A stretch of 61,799 nucleotides of DNA from Scytonematopsis contorta HA4267-MV1 (GCA_019359035.1 JAHHIC010000014.1:1-61799); one strand, 5' to 3'; positions 18,328-28,292 are shown, counted from the stretch's first letter. The notes: generated from the sequence alone by a model not told the origin. A program made the numbers and translations.

Positions 18328-20007
18328 CTATTTTTTGACGGTAAAATTTAACCAAGGTTTAATGCTTTCTGGCAACTCAGTCACTAAGCGCAAAGGAATT
18401 TCAGGTGTGGAAAGCGATTGCGCGTAAGCTGGTGTCAGGAATGGTTTATAATTTTGGGCTTCGGGTGTAAGTTGTTTGATAAATGCTAAACTCACCCCCT
18501 GAGTCAGCAAACGCAAATTTTTTGTTTCTTGTCCCAGTTTTTCTTTAACTATGGTCGTTGCTGCACTTCCCAAATAAGCTGGGTCGCTAATACTCAAATG
18601 GGTTCCCCCAATAGCGGTTAGTAAATATTTATTACTCCGCAGTTCGTTAAAAGGTTGAATTTGATGTCTTAAAGCTGGTGTCAAACCATCTTCGGTTCCG
18701 CTAACTATTAATACAGGCTCTTGTATTTTACTCAAACCGTTTTTGCCAAAAAGCCTACCAACCAGGGGGTTAAGAGCAATAATACTTTTTACTCGTCGGT
18801 CTTGCAGTTGTAGTTTATCTTGTTTTAAAGATGCTGCTGAACATTGCAGCCAGTCTCCGGGTGATTGAGAAAAAGAAAGAGATGTTTTGCAAAATTGTCG
18901 CAAATTATCTAAATCTATTTCTCCTCCTGCTAATGCCAAACCAGTATAACCACCTAAAGAGTGACCAATAACAGTTACTTTGTCTGTATTTAATTTTCCT
19001 TGTAGTTGACCAGGTTGAGTATTCAGTTTTGCCAGTTCATTCAGTAAAAAGCTGACATCTTTTGGTCTATCAATAAATTCTGTAGCAGGTAAAATCGTAT
19101 TTAAGTTACCCGCGTTAGCAGCTTGAGCTACTGCTGCATAATTGCTACCTGGATGTTCAATCGCAGCTACGCTAATACCGTAGGAAGCAAAATGACGAGC
19201 TAAATATTCTAAACTTCTGCGACTAGCACCAAAGCCATGAGAAATTACTACCAAAGGTTGTTGTGAAGCTTGTTGGCTGTCACCCCTACTCCAATATAAA
19301 TCTACGGCTATTCTACGGTTACGTTCACCGTCTTGCAGAACAAATTGCTGCTGATTGACTGTTTCTTTTCCGGGAGATGCTGCGTCAAACGCGGCTTGAA
19401 ATCTAGTGTTACTTTTTTCTTGTAACTCTCTTGCAAGTAAAACCCCAAAAGCTTGGCTTTGTAATTGATTTGGGTTGAATTTTACTGCCAAAGAGACAGC
19501 TTGAGTCGCATCAACTGTCACACTTTCCCCAGGGTAAGCTCGCAGAAAACTAAGTACACTTAAACCATTAACTTGCCTAAGTGATAAATTTAAGGCTGTT
19601 TGTAGTGTTTCTGTTGTACTACCCGGTATTGCGGCTTCCAAGGATGACATTAATTGTCTACCTACGGGGGTAGTTACTATTTCATTAAAAAATTTATCCG
19701 CAAATTTAGGGTCTACTTGTAGCTGCCGATTCAGTAGTTCTCTGGTTTCCGGTGTCAAAAACGATGCGTAAGTTTTTAGGGAATCAGGTAGAGTGCCAGT
19801 TTTAGCAAACTTTTCTAAATCAGAAATTGCTACCGACTGCTGAAACGGACCTAAACGAATTGTAACGCTCTCTGCTGCTTGTGTTTGAGGCATTGCCGCA
19901 ACCCAACCCAAAGCCAGGGTGAAACTACACAGCAATCCTTTAGCGAAGGATGTTCGATGGGAAATAAGTCTACTCAGGTGAAATTGCATATAAAAATTAT
20001 TTACCAT
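18328..20007 (-). CDS. Exported alpha/beta hydrolase with N-terminal DUF1400 domain
   Basis: 559 residues. A signal peptide (SFTLALGWVAAMPQTQAAES) is followed by a DUF1400-like region of about 100 residues (VTIRLGPFQQSVAISDLEKF). The hydrolase domain has the oxyanion/strand region VVISHGFGASRRSLEYLARH and nucleophile motif VIGHSLGGYTG (Ser350); GTEDGLTPA and GGTHLSISD supply likely Asp and His. The fold is close to platelet-activating-factor acetylhydrolase and dienelactone hydrolases, so an esterase or lipase acting outside the cytoplasm is likely; substrate unknown. ATG 20007 or the ATG at 19989 could start it. Confidence 0.85.
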   Translation of the reverse strand: MVNNFYMQFHLSRLISHRTSFAKGLLCSFTLALGWVAAMPQTQAAESVTIRLGPFQQSVAISDLEKFAKTGTLPDSLKTYASFLTPETRELLNRQLQVDPKFADKFFNEIVTTPVGRQLMSSLEAAIPGSTTETLQTALNLSLRQVNGLSVLSFLRAYPGESVTVDATQAVSLAVKFNPNQLQSQAFGVLLARELQEKSNTRFQAAFDAASPGKETVNQQQFVLQDGERNRRIAVDLYWSRGDSQQASQQPLVVISHGFGASRRSLEYLARHFASYGISVAAIEHPGSNYAAVAQAANAGNLNTILPATEFIDRPKDVSFLLNELAKLNTQPGQLQGKLNTDKVTVIGHSLGGYTGLALAGGEIDLDNLRQFCKTSLSFSQSPGDWLQCSAASLKQDKLQLQDRRVKSIIALNPLVGRLFGKNGLSKIQEPVLIVSGTEDGLTPALRHQIQPFNELRSNKYLLTAIGGTHLSISDPAYLGSAATTIVKEKLGQETKNLRLLTQGVSLAFIKQLTPEAQNYKPFLTPAYAQSLSTPEIPLRLVTELPESIKPWLNFTVKK

Positions 20008-20126
20008 TTATTGTAATCAGTAAATTTTCTGCACCGACTCTGGCTATTTGCTGCAATCCCACAATGAATAATTTTTGTTCGTGCTTATTTGTAGATGGTA
20101 AAAATCCTAAGATTGTTCCAAGAAAT

Positions 20127-20168
20127 GGGGAATGGGGAGTGGGGAGTGGGGAGTGGGAAGTGGGGAAT
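20127..20168. repeat. STRR heptad array (GGGAATG/GGGAGTG)
   Basis: Six heptamers, mostly GGGAGTG, lie in the gap between the hydrolase gene and the polysaccharide export gene. Same family as 18192-18268. Confidence 0.85.
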
Positions 20169-20260
20169 ATTCCCAAAAAATAAAGATACACAGTCCACAA
20201 CCGTGTATCCATCTTCCGCATTTTCCTTGAGATTAATCGTACGGAACCTGGAGGTTTTCC

Positions 20261-21784
20261 TTAAAAACCACCAAATATAAATCGAATAACGTTCAAAATA
20301 GTACCAAAAGGACCCGCTATCACGTTTATTGGGTCAGATACTTGAGCTATGCCGGAGCGACCAACTTGCACGATATCGTTATTGCGAAGTATGGGGTTGT
20401 TAGCTTCATTAATACCAGCAGCTAAATCCACTTTAACCTTACGTTTGGTGACTGTACCATTGGGGTTGAGGCGAATTAATTCGACTTCACTGCTTCTTGC
20501 TCTCGCATCGTTAAAACCACCTGCTGCAAGCAATGCCTGATTTAATGAGCTATTAGGTTGAAGTTCAACTTGTCCTGGTTTTTTGACTTCCCCTACCACA
20601 CCAACTAACATGCGAGAAGGAGAAAATGTTGTTGTGGCTAATTGAACAGCTTCCGCTGCAGTTACTTCTGATGCTGTGGGGATAACAATTGTGTCTCCCT
20701 CTTGAACAATTAAGTCTAAATCTACGTTACCGCTTTGTAGTAATTCCCAGAAATTGATAGTAATTTCTTGCTTTTCTGCTGTTCTGGAAGGTCTACGGAG
20801 AGTGACGTTACGTAAATCAGCTTGTGGTGTAATACCCCCAGCTAGCTGAATTGCTCGCATCACTGTTGGTTGACCAGTTATAGAAGGAGCACCTGTGGGG
20901 TTATTACCTTGTTGCTCTGTAGCACCGGAAGTCACAAGATAAGAACCTGGACGGGTAACTTCACCAATTACTGCTACTGTACGCGGTCTGGTGGGGTCTG
21001 CTGCAAAACTAGTTGAAGCTAAATTTCGTTGCTCAGCAATATCAAAGTTAGTTACTCTGGGAACAAAAATTGTGTCTCCGTCCCTTAAGGTAATATCTTG
21101 GGGAATTCGACCTGTTCTGACAAGTTCTCTCAAATCTAGGGAGACTACTTGTTCTCCTCCCCGTCCTCCTTTACGTCTTAATTCCACCCTCGATATATCA
21201 CCTGTAGGTAAATAACCTTGAGCGGTTGTGATGGCTGAAATTACCGTTGGGAATTGTACACCTGGGTCGTTACCTGCACCACCTTGCAAACCAACAGCAT
21301 AAGAACCCGGACGTGTTACCTCTCCCGCTACGATAATATTAATGGGACGAGGGGACAACAAATTTACTGAGATAATAGGACGTTTCAGGAAGCGAGCATA
21401 TCTTTGAGCTATCAAATCTGCTGCTTGTTCTGTTGTTAGTCCCAAAACGTTCACGCTACCAATCAAAGGTAAGTTGATTCCTCCCCCTGGTGGGATTTGG
21501 TAGTCTCCTGTATATTCTGGCACTTCAAAGACGTTAACTTTAATCCGGTCACCACCACCTAATGTATAATTTGTATCCAATTGCCCAGACGACAAGGGTC
21601 GTGTTGTGGAATTTTGCTGGAATGGTTGTGTTTGAAATGGTCTGGAAGGTGTTCCTGGATTTGGTCTTTGGGGTCGTCTTTGTTGAGCTGAACTAACGTT
21701 TGGGAAACTGACTATGAAAGCGCTTAACAACATCACTCCTACCAGTGGTTGGTTCAGAGTTTTCAACAAACCTGTATTATGCAT
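20261..21784 (-). CDS. Polysaccharide export protein with SLBB domains (Wza/KpsD-like)
   Basis: 507 residues. A signal peptide ends near SSAQQRR. A proline/glutamine-rich linker is followed by the Poly_export domain (YTLGGGDRIKVNVFEVPEYT, then PLIGSVNVLGLTTEQAADLI), and then three SLBB-type repeats, each opening with a V(A/I)GEVTRPGSY or VVGEVKKPGQV motif and ending with an (E/R)(E/D)GDTI(F/V)(V/I)P strand. A hydrophobic C-terminus (INVIAGPFGTILNVIRFIFG) could anchor it. Wza-like proteins form the outer-membrane channel for exopolysaccharide. No polymerase or tyrosine-kinase partner is adjacent, though glycosyltransferase genes lie nearby. Confidence 0.9.
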   Translation of the reverse strand: MHNTGLLKTLNQPLVGVMLLSAFIVSFPNVSSAQQRRPQRPNPGTPSRPFQTQPFQQNSTTRPLSSGQLDTNYTLGGGDRIKVNVFEVPEYTGDYQIPPGGGINLPLIGSVNVLGLTTEQAADLIAQRYARFLKRPIISVNLLSPRPINIIVAGEVTRPGSYAVGLQGGAGNDPGVQFPTVISAITTAQGYLPTGDISRVELRRKGGRGGEQVVSLDLRELVRTGRIPQDITLRDGDTIFVPRVTNFDIAEQRNLASTSFAADPTRPRTVAVIGEVTRPGSYLVTSGATEQQGNNPTGAPSITGQPTVMRAIQLAGGITPQADLRNVTLRRPSRTAEKQEITINFWELLQSGNVDLDLIVQEGDTIVIPTASEVTAAEAVQLATTTFSPSRMLVGVVGEVKKPGQVELQPNSSLNQALLAAGGFNDARARSSEVELIRLNPNGTVTKRKVKVDLAAGINEANNPILRNNDIVQVGRSGIAQVSDPINVIAGPFGTILNVIRFIFGGF

Positions 21785-22460
21785 ATTTACTTGAGACTGA
21801 GATATATAAAGTATTGTCTGAACATTTCTAGCTTGACTATACGTAAAATTTCAAGTTCCCTTACACGATAATTTTCCTAAAATATTTCAATTATCCGCAC
21901 AAATTAGAAATTTGTACTTGAATTTTCAATGAAGTTAATTTAAATTATTCTCCTCCCAAATTCAAGACATTTTGCCGTAAATTTTCTATATTTACACTTG
22001 AACGTCTCTTTAATCAAGTAGGAAGTATCGCATTTTACAACTTCATTTACAAATAGAATATGTAAATGAAACTTAAACTAAACACTGGAGAAGTAAGAAA
22101 TAGTAGAACAATCACTTGATTATTCTTTTCTTAAAAAAATTAGTCAATTAATAAATTAAGTTATTGATAACTTATATTCTTTAGCAAGCTAATATTAACC
22201 TGATATATCAACACACCATGATTAGCTCAAGCTCTTGCTTAAGCTAGCCTTTAGAGATTTTGGCTACGGGTAAAAAATTGAGCTACGGTAATTTAAATAC
22301 AGCTCTCTGATGATGCCAACAACTTAACTTCCTAATTTACTCCCAGCAATAGCACCCTGTAAAAAAGTGATAGACAGAATCTACTGTCTAATTGCTAGAA
22401 GTAACATAGATAACTTGGAAACAATATTTGCAAATGCAAGTGAACAATAATTTTACCAGA
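21785..22460. other. Intergenic region, 676 bp, AT-rich
   Basis: The upstream region of the SLBB gene and the downstream region of the ABC gene. No ORF with coding character, no tRNA-like fold and no strong hairpin is apparent; a small RNA cannot be excluded. Confidence 0.4.
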
Positions 22461-23444
22461 TTACTGAAAAGATTTTTGTGTTTTTTCAACTTGTTGGATA
22501 AAAAATTCTTCTAAGGAGGGACGAGACAAGTTCATAGTCATAATTTGACCCCCCATCAAATGCAGGCTAGCAAGAAAATCATAGGGTTCACCATCTAATT
22601 TACCTTGCCAACAACCGTCAGGTGCAAATTGGATACTGGGTATCCATTTTTGCAGCACTTCCCAGTCTCCACCAGTACCCTTGACAAAATATGCATTGTT
22701 TTTCCCTAAAAGCTCATTAATCGAACCAGAGCAAACTAAATCACCTTTGGCTAATATCGCAACGCGATCGCAAATTTGTTCGACTTCGCTCAAAATATGG
22801 CTGTTGAAAAAAATGGTCTTACCTTGCTCTTTAAGAGAGAGAATAATTTCCCGCATTTGGAAGCGTCCCACAGGGTCTAAACCAGACATTGGTTCATCGA
22901 GGAATACGATATCTGGGTCATTAATTAAAGCCTGAGCCATAGCAACACGCTGTAACATCCCCTTAGAATAACGACGAAGAATTTTTTTGCGTGCATCTTG
23001 TGATGATAAACCGACCAGTTCTAACAGCTGAGGTATGCGTTGACGTTGTACACTCCTGGGTATTTCAAATAAACCAGCAGCAAACTGTAAAAATTCCCAA
23101 CCAGTAAGATAATCGTACAAATAAGGATTTTCACTCAAATAACCAATGTGGTGTTTAACACTCCCATTTCCTAATGGCTTCCCCAATAACAACCCACGTC
23201 CGGAGGTAGGACGGATAATTCCCAGTAAAAGTTTTAACAGCGTGGTCTTACCTGCACCGTTTGGTCCAAGCAGTCCAAAAGTCTCTCCCCTGTAAACTCT
23301 TAAAGAGCAACTTTTGAGGGATACGACCTTTTGATTCAGCCAAAACCCAGTGCGGTAGACTTTCCGCAACTCAGAAGTAAGAATAACTGGCTGCGGTTCT
23401 TGAGAATTTAATTCCGTGCTAGGAGCGTCTGCAACAGACTTCAT
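22461..23444 (-). CDS. ABC transporter ATP-binding protein
   Basis: 327 residues. Walker A GPNGAGKT (60-67), Q-loop region GYLSENPYLYDYL, signature YSKGMLQRVAMAQAL, Walker B IVFLDEPMSGLDP, and H-loop FNSHILSEVEQ. The signature is SKGM rather than LSGGQ, as in the ABC-2/NatA-type exporter ATPases. A C-terminal extension of about 90 residues follows the nucleotide-binding domain. No permease gene is adjacent, so substrate and partner are unknown. A HIP1-type GCGATCGC lies inside the gene near 22765. Confidence 0.88.
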   Translation of the reverse strand: MKSVADAPSTELNSQEPQPVILTSELRKVYRTGFWLNQKVVSLKSCSLRVYRGETFGLLGPNGAGKTTLLKLLLGIIRPTSGRGLLLGKPLGNGSVKHHIGYLSENPYLYDYLTGWEFLQFAAGLFEIPRSVQRQRIPQLLELVGLSSQDARKKILRRYSKGMLQRVAMAQALINDPDIVFLDEPMSGLDPVGRFQMREIILSLKEQGKTIFFNSHILSEVEQICDRVAILAKGDLVCSGSINELLGKNNAYFVKGTGGDWEVLQKWIPSIQFAPDGCWQGKLDGEPYDFLASLHLMGGQIMTMNLSRPSLEEFFIQQVEKTQKSFQ

Positions 23445-24297
23445 TTTGTTTTATTACGACGACACAAAATATACTATCTAATTACAAGTTACCCAATTTA
23501 CCTTTAAGAATCATCACTCAGTAAAGGAAGAAGAAAGATTTTTTTAAAAAAAAGTATATATACTTTTCTATATCGAACAAAGTATCTTAAGTAATTTAAG
23601 ATATTTCTTTATTCTATAGATAAATCACTATATCGATATTAATATATGTTTCGTTTATTACTATATGCATTTTAAAATCTACCAAAAGATAGTGATATTA
23701 CTTATAATAGCCATGCGACATTAAACTAAAAATAACATTAAATTTTGAGTAACTATGGATTATGGTACATCGATATTTACGGAAACTTTATAAAAGTATG
23801 TATAACTAACATTTTTATGAAATTTTCATAAACTCAGTGTAAGAACACTTACAAATTACAAAATTTTGTAATTAAATTAAAATACAGTGTTTATTACTAA
23901 TGGTTAGTTCCTAACTCGGCAAGTTTTATAGGTTAGATTTAGGCAAACGCGAAAGCATCGTAAGTTAAAGCTAGACGATAATTTTGTGTAATTTGTGCTT
24001 GAGAATCCTGGATTAAGTACTTTATTAATGATTGAATTGTTTATCCCGATATTTAGTGTAAATAGTTGGGTTTATATCTATGACTAGAGTACAAAAAAAG
24101 TATTACTTGTCTGTAAGCTTCATTTTCTAGTAAGCATAGACTTTTGAGAAAGTAAAAAACAAAAGAAAATATTTTTCAATTTATATTTACTTTTTGCATA
24201 GATTGTCTATAATTCAATTTACTTAACGAATTGATAGGGGTTGCAATTATGTCAAAAATAATTTGCGTCAGTACGGAGGTTAGATTAGGAGTTATCA
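23445..24297. other. Intergenic region, 853 bp, AT-rich
   Basis: The longest gene-free stretch of the left half, between divergent genes. Very AT-rich to about 23900. The sequence GGAGTTATCA directly before 24298 is the ribosome site of the next gene. No RNA gene or repeat family is recognised. Confidence 0.4.
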
Positions 24298-25200
24298 ATG
24301 AAAAAAGTAGATTTACTAAATATAGCTATCGATAATATCTCAACTGTTGAATTACTAAACAAGTTGAAAGAAGGAGGGATTGTTTTTACTCCCAATGTAG
24401 ACCATTTAATTAAGTTACAAAAAGACGAGAACTTTTATCAGGTGTATAATTCTGCTACTTACAAAGTTTGTGATAGTCAAATACTGATGTATGCTTCCAA
24501 CTTCTTAAATACACCTATAAAGGAGAAAATATCTGGCTCTGATTTGTTACCAGCATTCTACCAATATTACAAACATGACCAGCAGATGAAAATTTTTTTG
24601 TTGGGTGCAGCTCCTGGAGTTGCTCAAAAAGCCCAAGAAAAAATTAATCGTCAAGTTGGTAGAAACATGATAGTAAGTGTTTACTCCCCATCATTTGGCT
24701 TTGAAAATAACGAACAAGAGTGCGAAGAAATAATTGGTAAGATTAATGATTCAGGGGCTACTGTGTTAGCAATCGGAGTAGGAGCACCAAAACAGGAAAA
24801 GTGGATTTATAAATATAAAGATAAATTACCGCAAGTTAAAGTGTTTCTAGCAGTAGGTGCAAGTTTAGATTTTGAAGCTCAGCAGAAAAAAAGAGCACCT
24901 AAATGGATGAGTGAAGTAGGATTGGAGTGGTTCTATAGATTATCATCCGAACCTAAAAGACTTTGGAAGCGTTATCTATTAGATAGCATACCGTTTTTTT
25001 GGTTGATTTTGCTCCAAAAATTGCAAGCTTACAAAGAGCCTTTTGTTTTTCGGGACAGTAATACTGCGTTCAAATATACAAAGAAGAACAAAAATTTGGT
25101 ATTGATAAATCCTGATGATATTTTTGCAGAAAAAATACCGATAGCGCAGGTTGAGGAAGATGAAATCCAAACAGCTATCGGTAATATAAGGCAAAAATAA
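24298..25200 (+). CDS. WecG/TagA/CpsF-family glycosyltransferase
   Basis: 300 residues of GT26 type. Motifs in order: TPNVDHLIKLQKDENF with the probable catalytic Asp, the family region VCDSQILMYAS and ISGSDLLPAF, the glycine-rich FLLGAAPGVAQKAQE, and GVGAPKQEKWIYKY. These enzymes add a sugar (often N-acetylmannosamine) to an undecaprenyl-linked acceptor during cell-surface polysaccharide synthesis. The tail of about 60 residues after LLQKLQAYKEP is longer than usual and polar. A Shine-Dalgarno AGGAG is six to seven bases before the ATG. Confidence 0.9.
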   Translation: MKKVDLLNIAIDNISTVELLNKLKEGGIVFTPNVDHLIKLQKDENFYQVYNSATYKVCDSQILMYASNFLNTPIKEKISGSDLLPAFYQYYKHDQQMKIFLLGAAPGVAQKAQEKINRQVGRNMIVSVYSPSFGFENNEQECEEIIGKINDSGATVLAIGVGAPKQEKWIYKYKDKLPQVKVFLAVGASLDFEAQQKKRAPKWMSEVGLEWFYRLSSEPKRLWKRYLLDSIPFFWLILLQKLQAYKEPFVFRDSNTAFKYTKKNKNLVLINPDDIFAEKIPIAQVEEDEIQTAIGNIRQK

Positions 25201-25284
25201 ATTAAGATTTAGATGCTTGTTATGTTTGCTGCAAATAATTTCGGATTTTGGATTAAAAAAATTGAGATAATTTCAAATTAAGAG

Positions 25285-25884
25285 CTAGAGAACCCCTTTA
25301 GAACTGGGTATTATTCCTCCTCGACGAGGGTCAATCTCAACAGCCATCCGCATTGACCTAGCAAAAGCTTTAAACGTAGCTTCAATTAAATGGTGTGAAT
25401 TTATACCATCTAACTGTCGAATATGTAGAGTCATTTGGCTATGATTTACTAAAGCCACAAAAAACTCCCGTACGAGTTGCGTATCATAAGTACCGACTCG
25501 GTGAGTAGGAATTTGCAACCCGTAGCTTATATGAGGACGACCAGAAAAATCTAATACCACCTGAACCAAAGCTTCATCAAGAGGTGCAAGGAAATTACCA
25601 AAACGGACAATACCTTTTCTATCACCGAGAGCTTTATTTAAAGCCTGTCCGAGGGTAATACCAACATCTTCGTTCGTGTGGTGGTCATCAATTTCCCAAT
25701 CACCTTGAGCTACAACTTCCAAATCAAATAGCCCATGACTCGCAATTTGATGAAGCATGTGGTCTAAAAAAGGAATACCAGTAGAAGCCTTACATTTTCC
25801 AGTTCCATCCAAATTGATACTTACCTTTACATCAGTTTCACCAGTTTTGCGGCTAACCGAAGCGATACGTTCTTGTTGATTCAT
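25285..25884 (-). CDS. hisB: Imidazoleglycerol-phosphate dehydratase
   Basis: 199 residues from the ATG at 25884 ([20 protein letters not shown]). Catalyses the sixth step of histidine synthesis. Metal-binding repeats are visible as [31 protein letters not shown] and [16 protein letters not shown]; length fits the monofunctional enzyme. The frame stays open for 48 codons upstream only because a GGTAATT heptad array reads as repeated NYQLPIT, so longer start predictions are artefacts. The array separates hisB from fabI, so the two may share a transcript through it. Confidence 0.95.
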   Translation of the reverse strand: MNQQERIASVSRKTGETDVKVSINLDGTGKCKASTGIPFLDHMLHQIASHGLFDLEVVAQGDWEIDDHHTNEDVGITLGQALNKALGDRKGIVRFGNFLAPLDEALVQVVLDFSGRPHISYGLQIPTHRVGTYDTQLVREFFVALVNHSQMTLHIRQLDGINSHHLIEATFKAFARSMRMAVEIDPRRGGIIPSSKGVL

Positions 25885-25885
25885 G

Positions 25886-26075
25886 GGAGTGGGGAGTGGT
25901 AATTGGTAATTGGTAATTGGTAATTGGTAATTGGTAATTGGTAATTGGTAATTGGTAATTGGTAATTGGTAATTGGTAATTGGTAATTGGTAATTGGTAA
26001 TTGGTAATTGCTTTTCTCCATTCCCCATTACCCATTACCCATTCCCCATTCCCCATTCCCCATTCCCCATTACCA
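25886..26075. repeat. Large STRR heptad region between hisB and fabI
   Basis: Sixteen near-identical GGTAATT units (25898-26010) are flanked on one side by GGGAGTG and on the other by about nine CCCATTA/CCCATTC-type heptads. All three frames are open and give the same NYQLPIT heptapeptide because 7 is coprime to 3. It begins two bases upstream of the hisB start codon. Confidence 0.95.
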
Positions 26076-26080
26076 ATGTT

Positions 26081-26857
26081 TTACATACCCATAATCTCAT
26101 AACCTGCATCGACGTACAGGACGTGACCAGTAATTCCACTTGCTAGGTCACTGCATAAAAAGGTTGTGGCATTACCTACTTCGAGCTGAGTAACGGTACG
26201 TCGTAGTGGTGCGACTTTTTCTACGTGGTGAATCATATCTAGGATTCCACCAACTGCGCTAGAGGCTAAAGTTCTAATGGGACCTGCGGAAATTGCGTTT
26301 ACACGAATATTTTGGGGTCCTAACTCTGATGCAAGGTAACGCACGCTCGCTTCTAAGCCGGCTTTGGCTACTCCCATGACGTTGTAGTTGGGCATTGCTC
26401 TAACTGCACCTAAATAACTTAAAGTAACGATACTTCCACCTTCGGTCATTAAGGGTTTAACTGCACCAGCCAGTTGCACTAGTGAATAAGTACTAACCTC
26501 TAAGGCTGTCTGAAAGCCAGAACGAGAGGTTTGACTAAAATCTCCACTCAGGTCATCTTTGTTGGCAAAGGCAAGACAGTGGATGAGTATATCTACTTTA
26601 CCCCATTTTTCTGCTACGGTTTCAAAGGTAGATTTGATTTCTTCATCATTTTGGACATTGCAGGGAAGAAATAAAGTAGGATTGAGCGGTTCCACCAGTT
26701 CCGCGACCTTTTTTTCCATTTTGCCTTTTTCATCACTAAGGTATGTAATGCCTAGGTTTGCTCCAGCTTTGTGCAGTTGTTGGGCAATTCCCCAAGCGAT
26801 GGAACGGTTGTTGGCAATACCTGTGACGATGGCATTTTTTCCGGTGAGATTTAGCAT
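26081..26857 (-). CDS. fabI: Enoyl-[acyl-carrier-protein] reductase (NADH)
   Basis: 258 residues, last reductive step of the fatty-acid elongation cycle. The SDR fold shows the FabI-type nucleotide motif VTGIANNRSIAWGIAQ, the HCLAFANKDDL segment, and the catalytic Tyr-x6-Lys in YNVMGVAKAGLE. ISAGPIRTLASSAVG is the substrate loop region. Length and every motif fit a functional enzyme. Upstream (26858 on) is non-coding. Confidence 0.96.
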   Translation of the reverse strand: MLNLTGKNAIVTGIANNRSIAWGIAQQLHKAGANLGITYLSDEKGKMEKKVAELVEPLNPTLFLPCNVQNDEEIKSTFETVAEKWGKVDILIHCLAFANKDDLSGDFSQTSRSGFQTALEVSTYSLVQLAGAVKPLMTEGGSIVTLSYLGAVRAMPNYNVMGVAKAGLEASVRYLASELGPQNIRVNAISAGPIRTLASSAVGGILDMIHHVEKVAPLRRTVTQLEVGNATTFLCSDLASGITGHVLYVDAGYEIMGM

Positions 26858-27021
26858 GAAAATTGTTAATGTGATGGTTTACATAGGAGCATACTAGAAT
26901 CTGAGACACACTTTGTCGAAGTCGGAGGGAAGAGAAAAGAGGTCTAAGGTTCGAGGGAGGAGTTAAAGAATATATTAAATTTTTTTTAAATAACAGTTTA
27001 ATAGCTTGACCGTTTGCTTCT

Positions 27022-27058
27022 GGTCAGCTTTATCTGGTCAGCTTTATCTGGTCAGCTA
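27022..27058. repeat. Short direct repeat TCTGGTCAGCTTTA, three copies
   Basis: TCTGGTCAGCTTTA-like units of 14-15 bp occur three times in a row, the last diverging at CTATAAG. No known function; could be regulator sites or slippage. Confidence 0.55.
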
Positions 27059-27473
27059 TAAGTGGGTGGGTTGATAATCCCCATACACAAACTACTTACT
27101 CTTTCAAGCTTTCTGTAAAGTTTGTTGTGACTAAGCGTCTAGTTGATACAAAATAGCCACTTATTACTTAAAATAATTTGAATATATCCTAAATTTTTCT
27201 TCATCAAACCTTTGAATATGCCCATTGTCTAACAAGAGTTAGTAAAACAAGGATAAAGGATGGGAGGGCAAATTGGTTGAGGATTTATACCTGAACTAAT
27301 GAATAAAAAACCGATTTATCAATTTGGTATAACGGTCGCTAACCCTTTAGGAAAAAGAAAGAAGACTTCTTGCTTCTTCCCTCTTGCTTCTTCCTTAGTT
27401 AAAATCAAGGAGGCAGTCATCATTAAAAATTAGGTATCATCATAAACAAAGACCCCTGATTCTGCGGGTTTGA

Positions 27474-27487
27474 GTATAGGAAAGTAC
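27474..27487 (+). promoter_or_regulatory. NtcA-binding box upstream of ntcA (GTA-N8-TAC)
   Basis: GTATAGGAAAGTAC matches the canonical palindrome GTA-N8-TAC exactly, 89 bp before the ntcA start. TATTCT sequences at 27504-27509 and 27524-27529 fit the -10 form TAN3T; spacing from the box is 16 and 36 bases, so neither is the textbook 20-24. ntcA is known to be autoregulated in heterocystous species, which the position supports. Confidence 0.75.
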
Positions 27488-27575
27488 AAAAATGTTGACA
27501 ATGTATTCTTGAAAAGTCGGGTGTATTCTTAGGTAATCTGTTTTGGATTGTCCGGCATCGGATAGGGAAAGGAAG

Positions 27576-28247
27576 ATGATCGTGTCACAAGATAAAGCCC
27601 TAGCTAATGTTTTTCGTCAGATGGCTACCGGAGCGTTTCCACCCGTTGTGGAAAGCTTTGAACGTAATAAAACCATCTTTTTTCCTGGAGATCCAGCCGA
27701 ACGGGTTTATTTTCTTTTGAAGGGGGCTGTTAAACTCTCTAGAGTTTACGAAGCTGGAGAAGAAATAACAGTCGCATTACTCCGAGAAAACAGTGTTTTT
27801 GGTGTGTTGTCATTGCTAACAGGAAATAAATCCGACCGATTTTACCATGCGGTTGCTTTTACTCCTGTGGAACTGCTTTCAGCACCAATTGAACAGGTGG
27901 AACAAGCGCTAAAGGAAAACCCCGAATTATCAATGTTAATGTTACGGGGTCTTTCCTCGCGAATTTTACAGACAGAGATGATGATTGAGACACTTGCTCA
28001 CCGAGATATGGGTTCAAGATTGGTGAGTTTTTTGTTAATTCTTTGTCGAGATTTTGGCGTTCCTTGTGCTGATGGAATTACAATTGACCTTAAGCTCTCT
28101 CACCAAGCGATTGCTGAGGCAATTGGTTCGACTCGTGTTACAGTCACCAGGTTACTGGGAGATTTGCGCGAGAAAAAGATGATTTCCATACACAAGAAAA
28201 AGATTACAGTCCACAAACCTGTAACCCTAAGTAGGCAATTTACCTAA
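27576..28247 (+). CDS. ntcA: Global nitrogen regulator NtcA
   Basis: CRP-family activator of nitrogen assimilation and, in filamentous species, heterocyst development; it binds 2-oxoglutarate. 223 residues from the ATG at 27576, the family's usual length; a TTG 33 bp upstream is out of keeping with homologues. The effector domain has [20 protein letters not shown] and [15 protein letters not shown]; the C-terminal helix-turn-helix is [20 protein letters not shown]. The ending LSRQFT coincides with the first unit of a downstream repeat. A canonical NtcA box lies upstream. Confidence 0.97.
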   Translation: MIVSQDKALANVFRQMATGAFPPVVESFERNKTIFFPGDPAERVYFLLKGAVKLSRVYEAGEEITVALLRENSVFGVLSLLTGNKSDRFYHAVAFTPVELLSAPIEQVEQALKENPELSMLMLRGLSSRILQTEMMIETLAHRDMGSRLVSFLLILCRDFGVPCADGITIDLKLSHQAIAEAIGSTRVTVTRLLGDLREKKMISIHKKKITVHKPVTLSRQFT

Positions 28248-28292
28248 TAGGTAATTTACCAGCGGGTAATTTACCCAGTAGGTAATTTATCC
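28232..28292. repeat. 16-bp degenerate tandem repeat starting in the last codons of ntcA
   Basis: Four units built on TAGGTAATTTACC (28232, 28248, 28264 and 28279; period about 16). Each unit is a near-palindrome GGTAA-T-TTACC. The first unit is the end of ntcA itself, AGGCAATTTACC followed by the stop. Confidence 0.75.

Larger units (their letters stand above)
26858..27575. other. Intergenic region upstream of ntcA
   Basis: 718 bp containing a 15-bp direct repeat (TGGTCAGCTTTATC-type, three copies at about 27022-27058), a pyrimidine-rich run near 27366-27392, and the NtcA box listed separately. No ORF is convincing. Confidence 0.5.

Noticed and set aside
25285-26028. Long HisB with N-terminal NYQLPIT extension
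   Set aside because: The extension is only translated heptad repeat DNA; conserved HisB sequence begins at the ATG at 25884.
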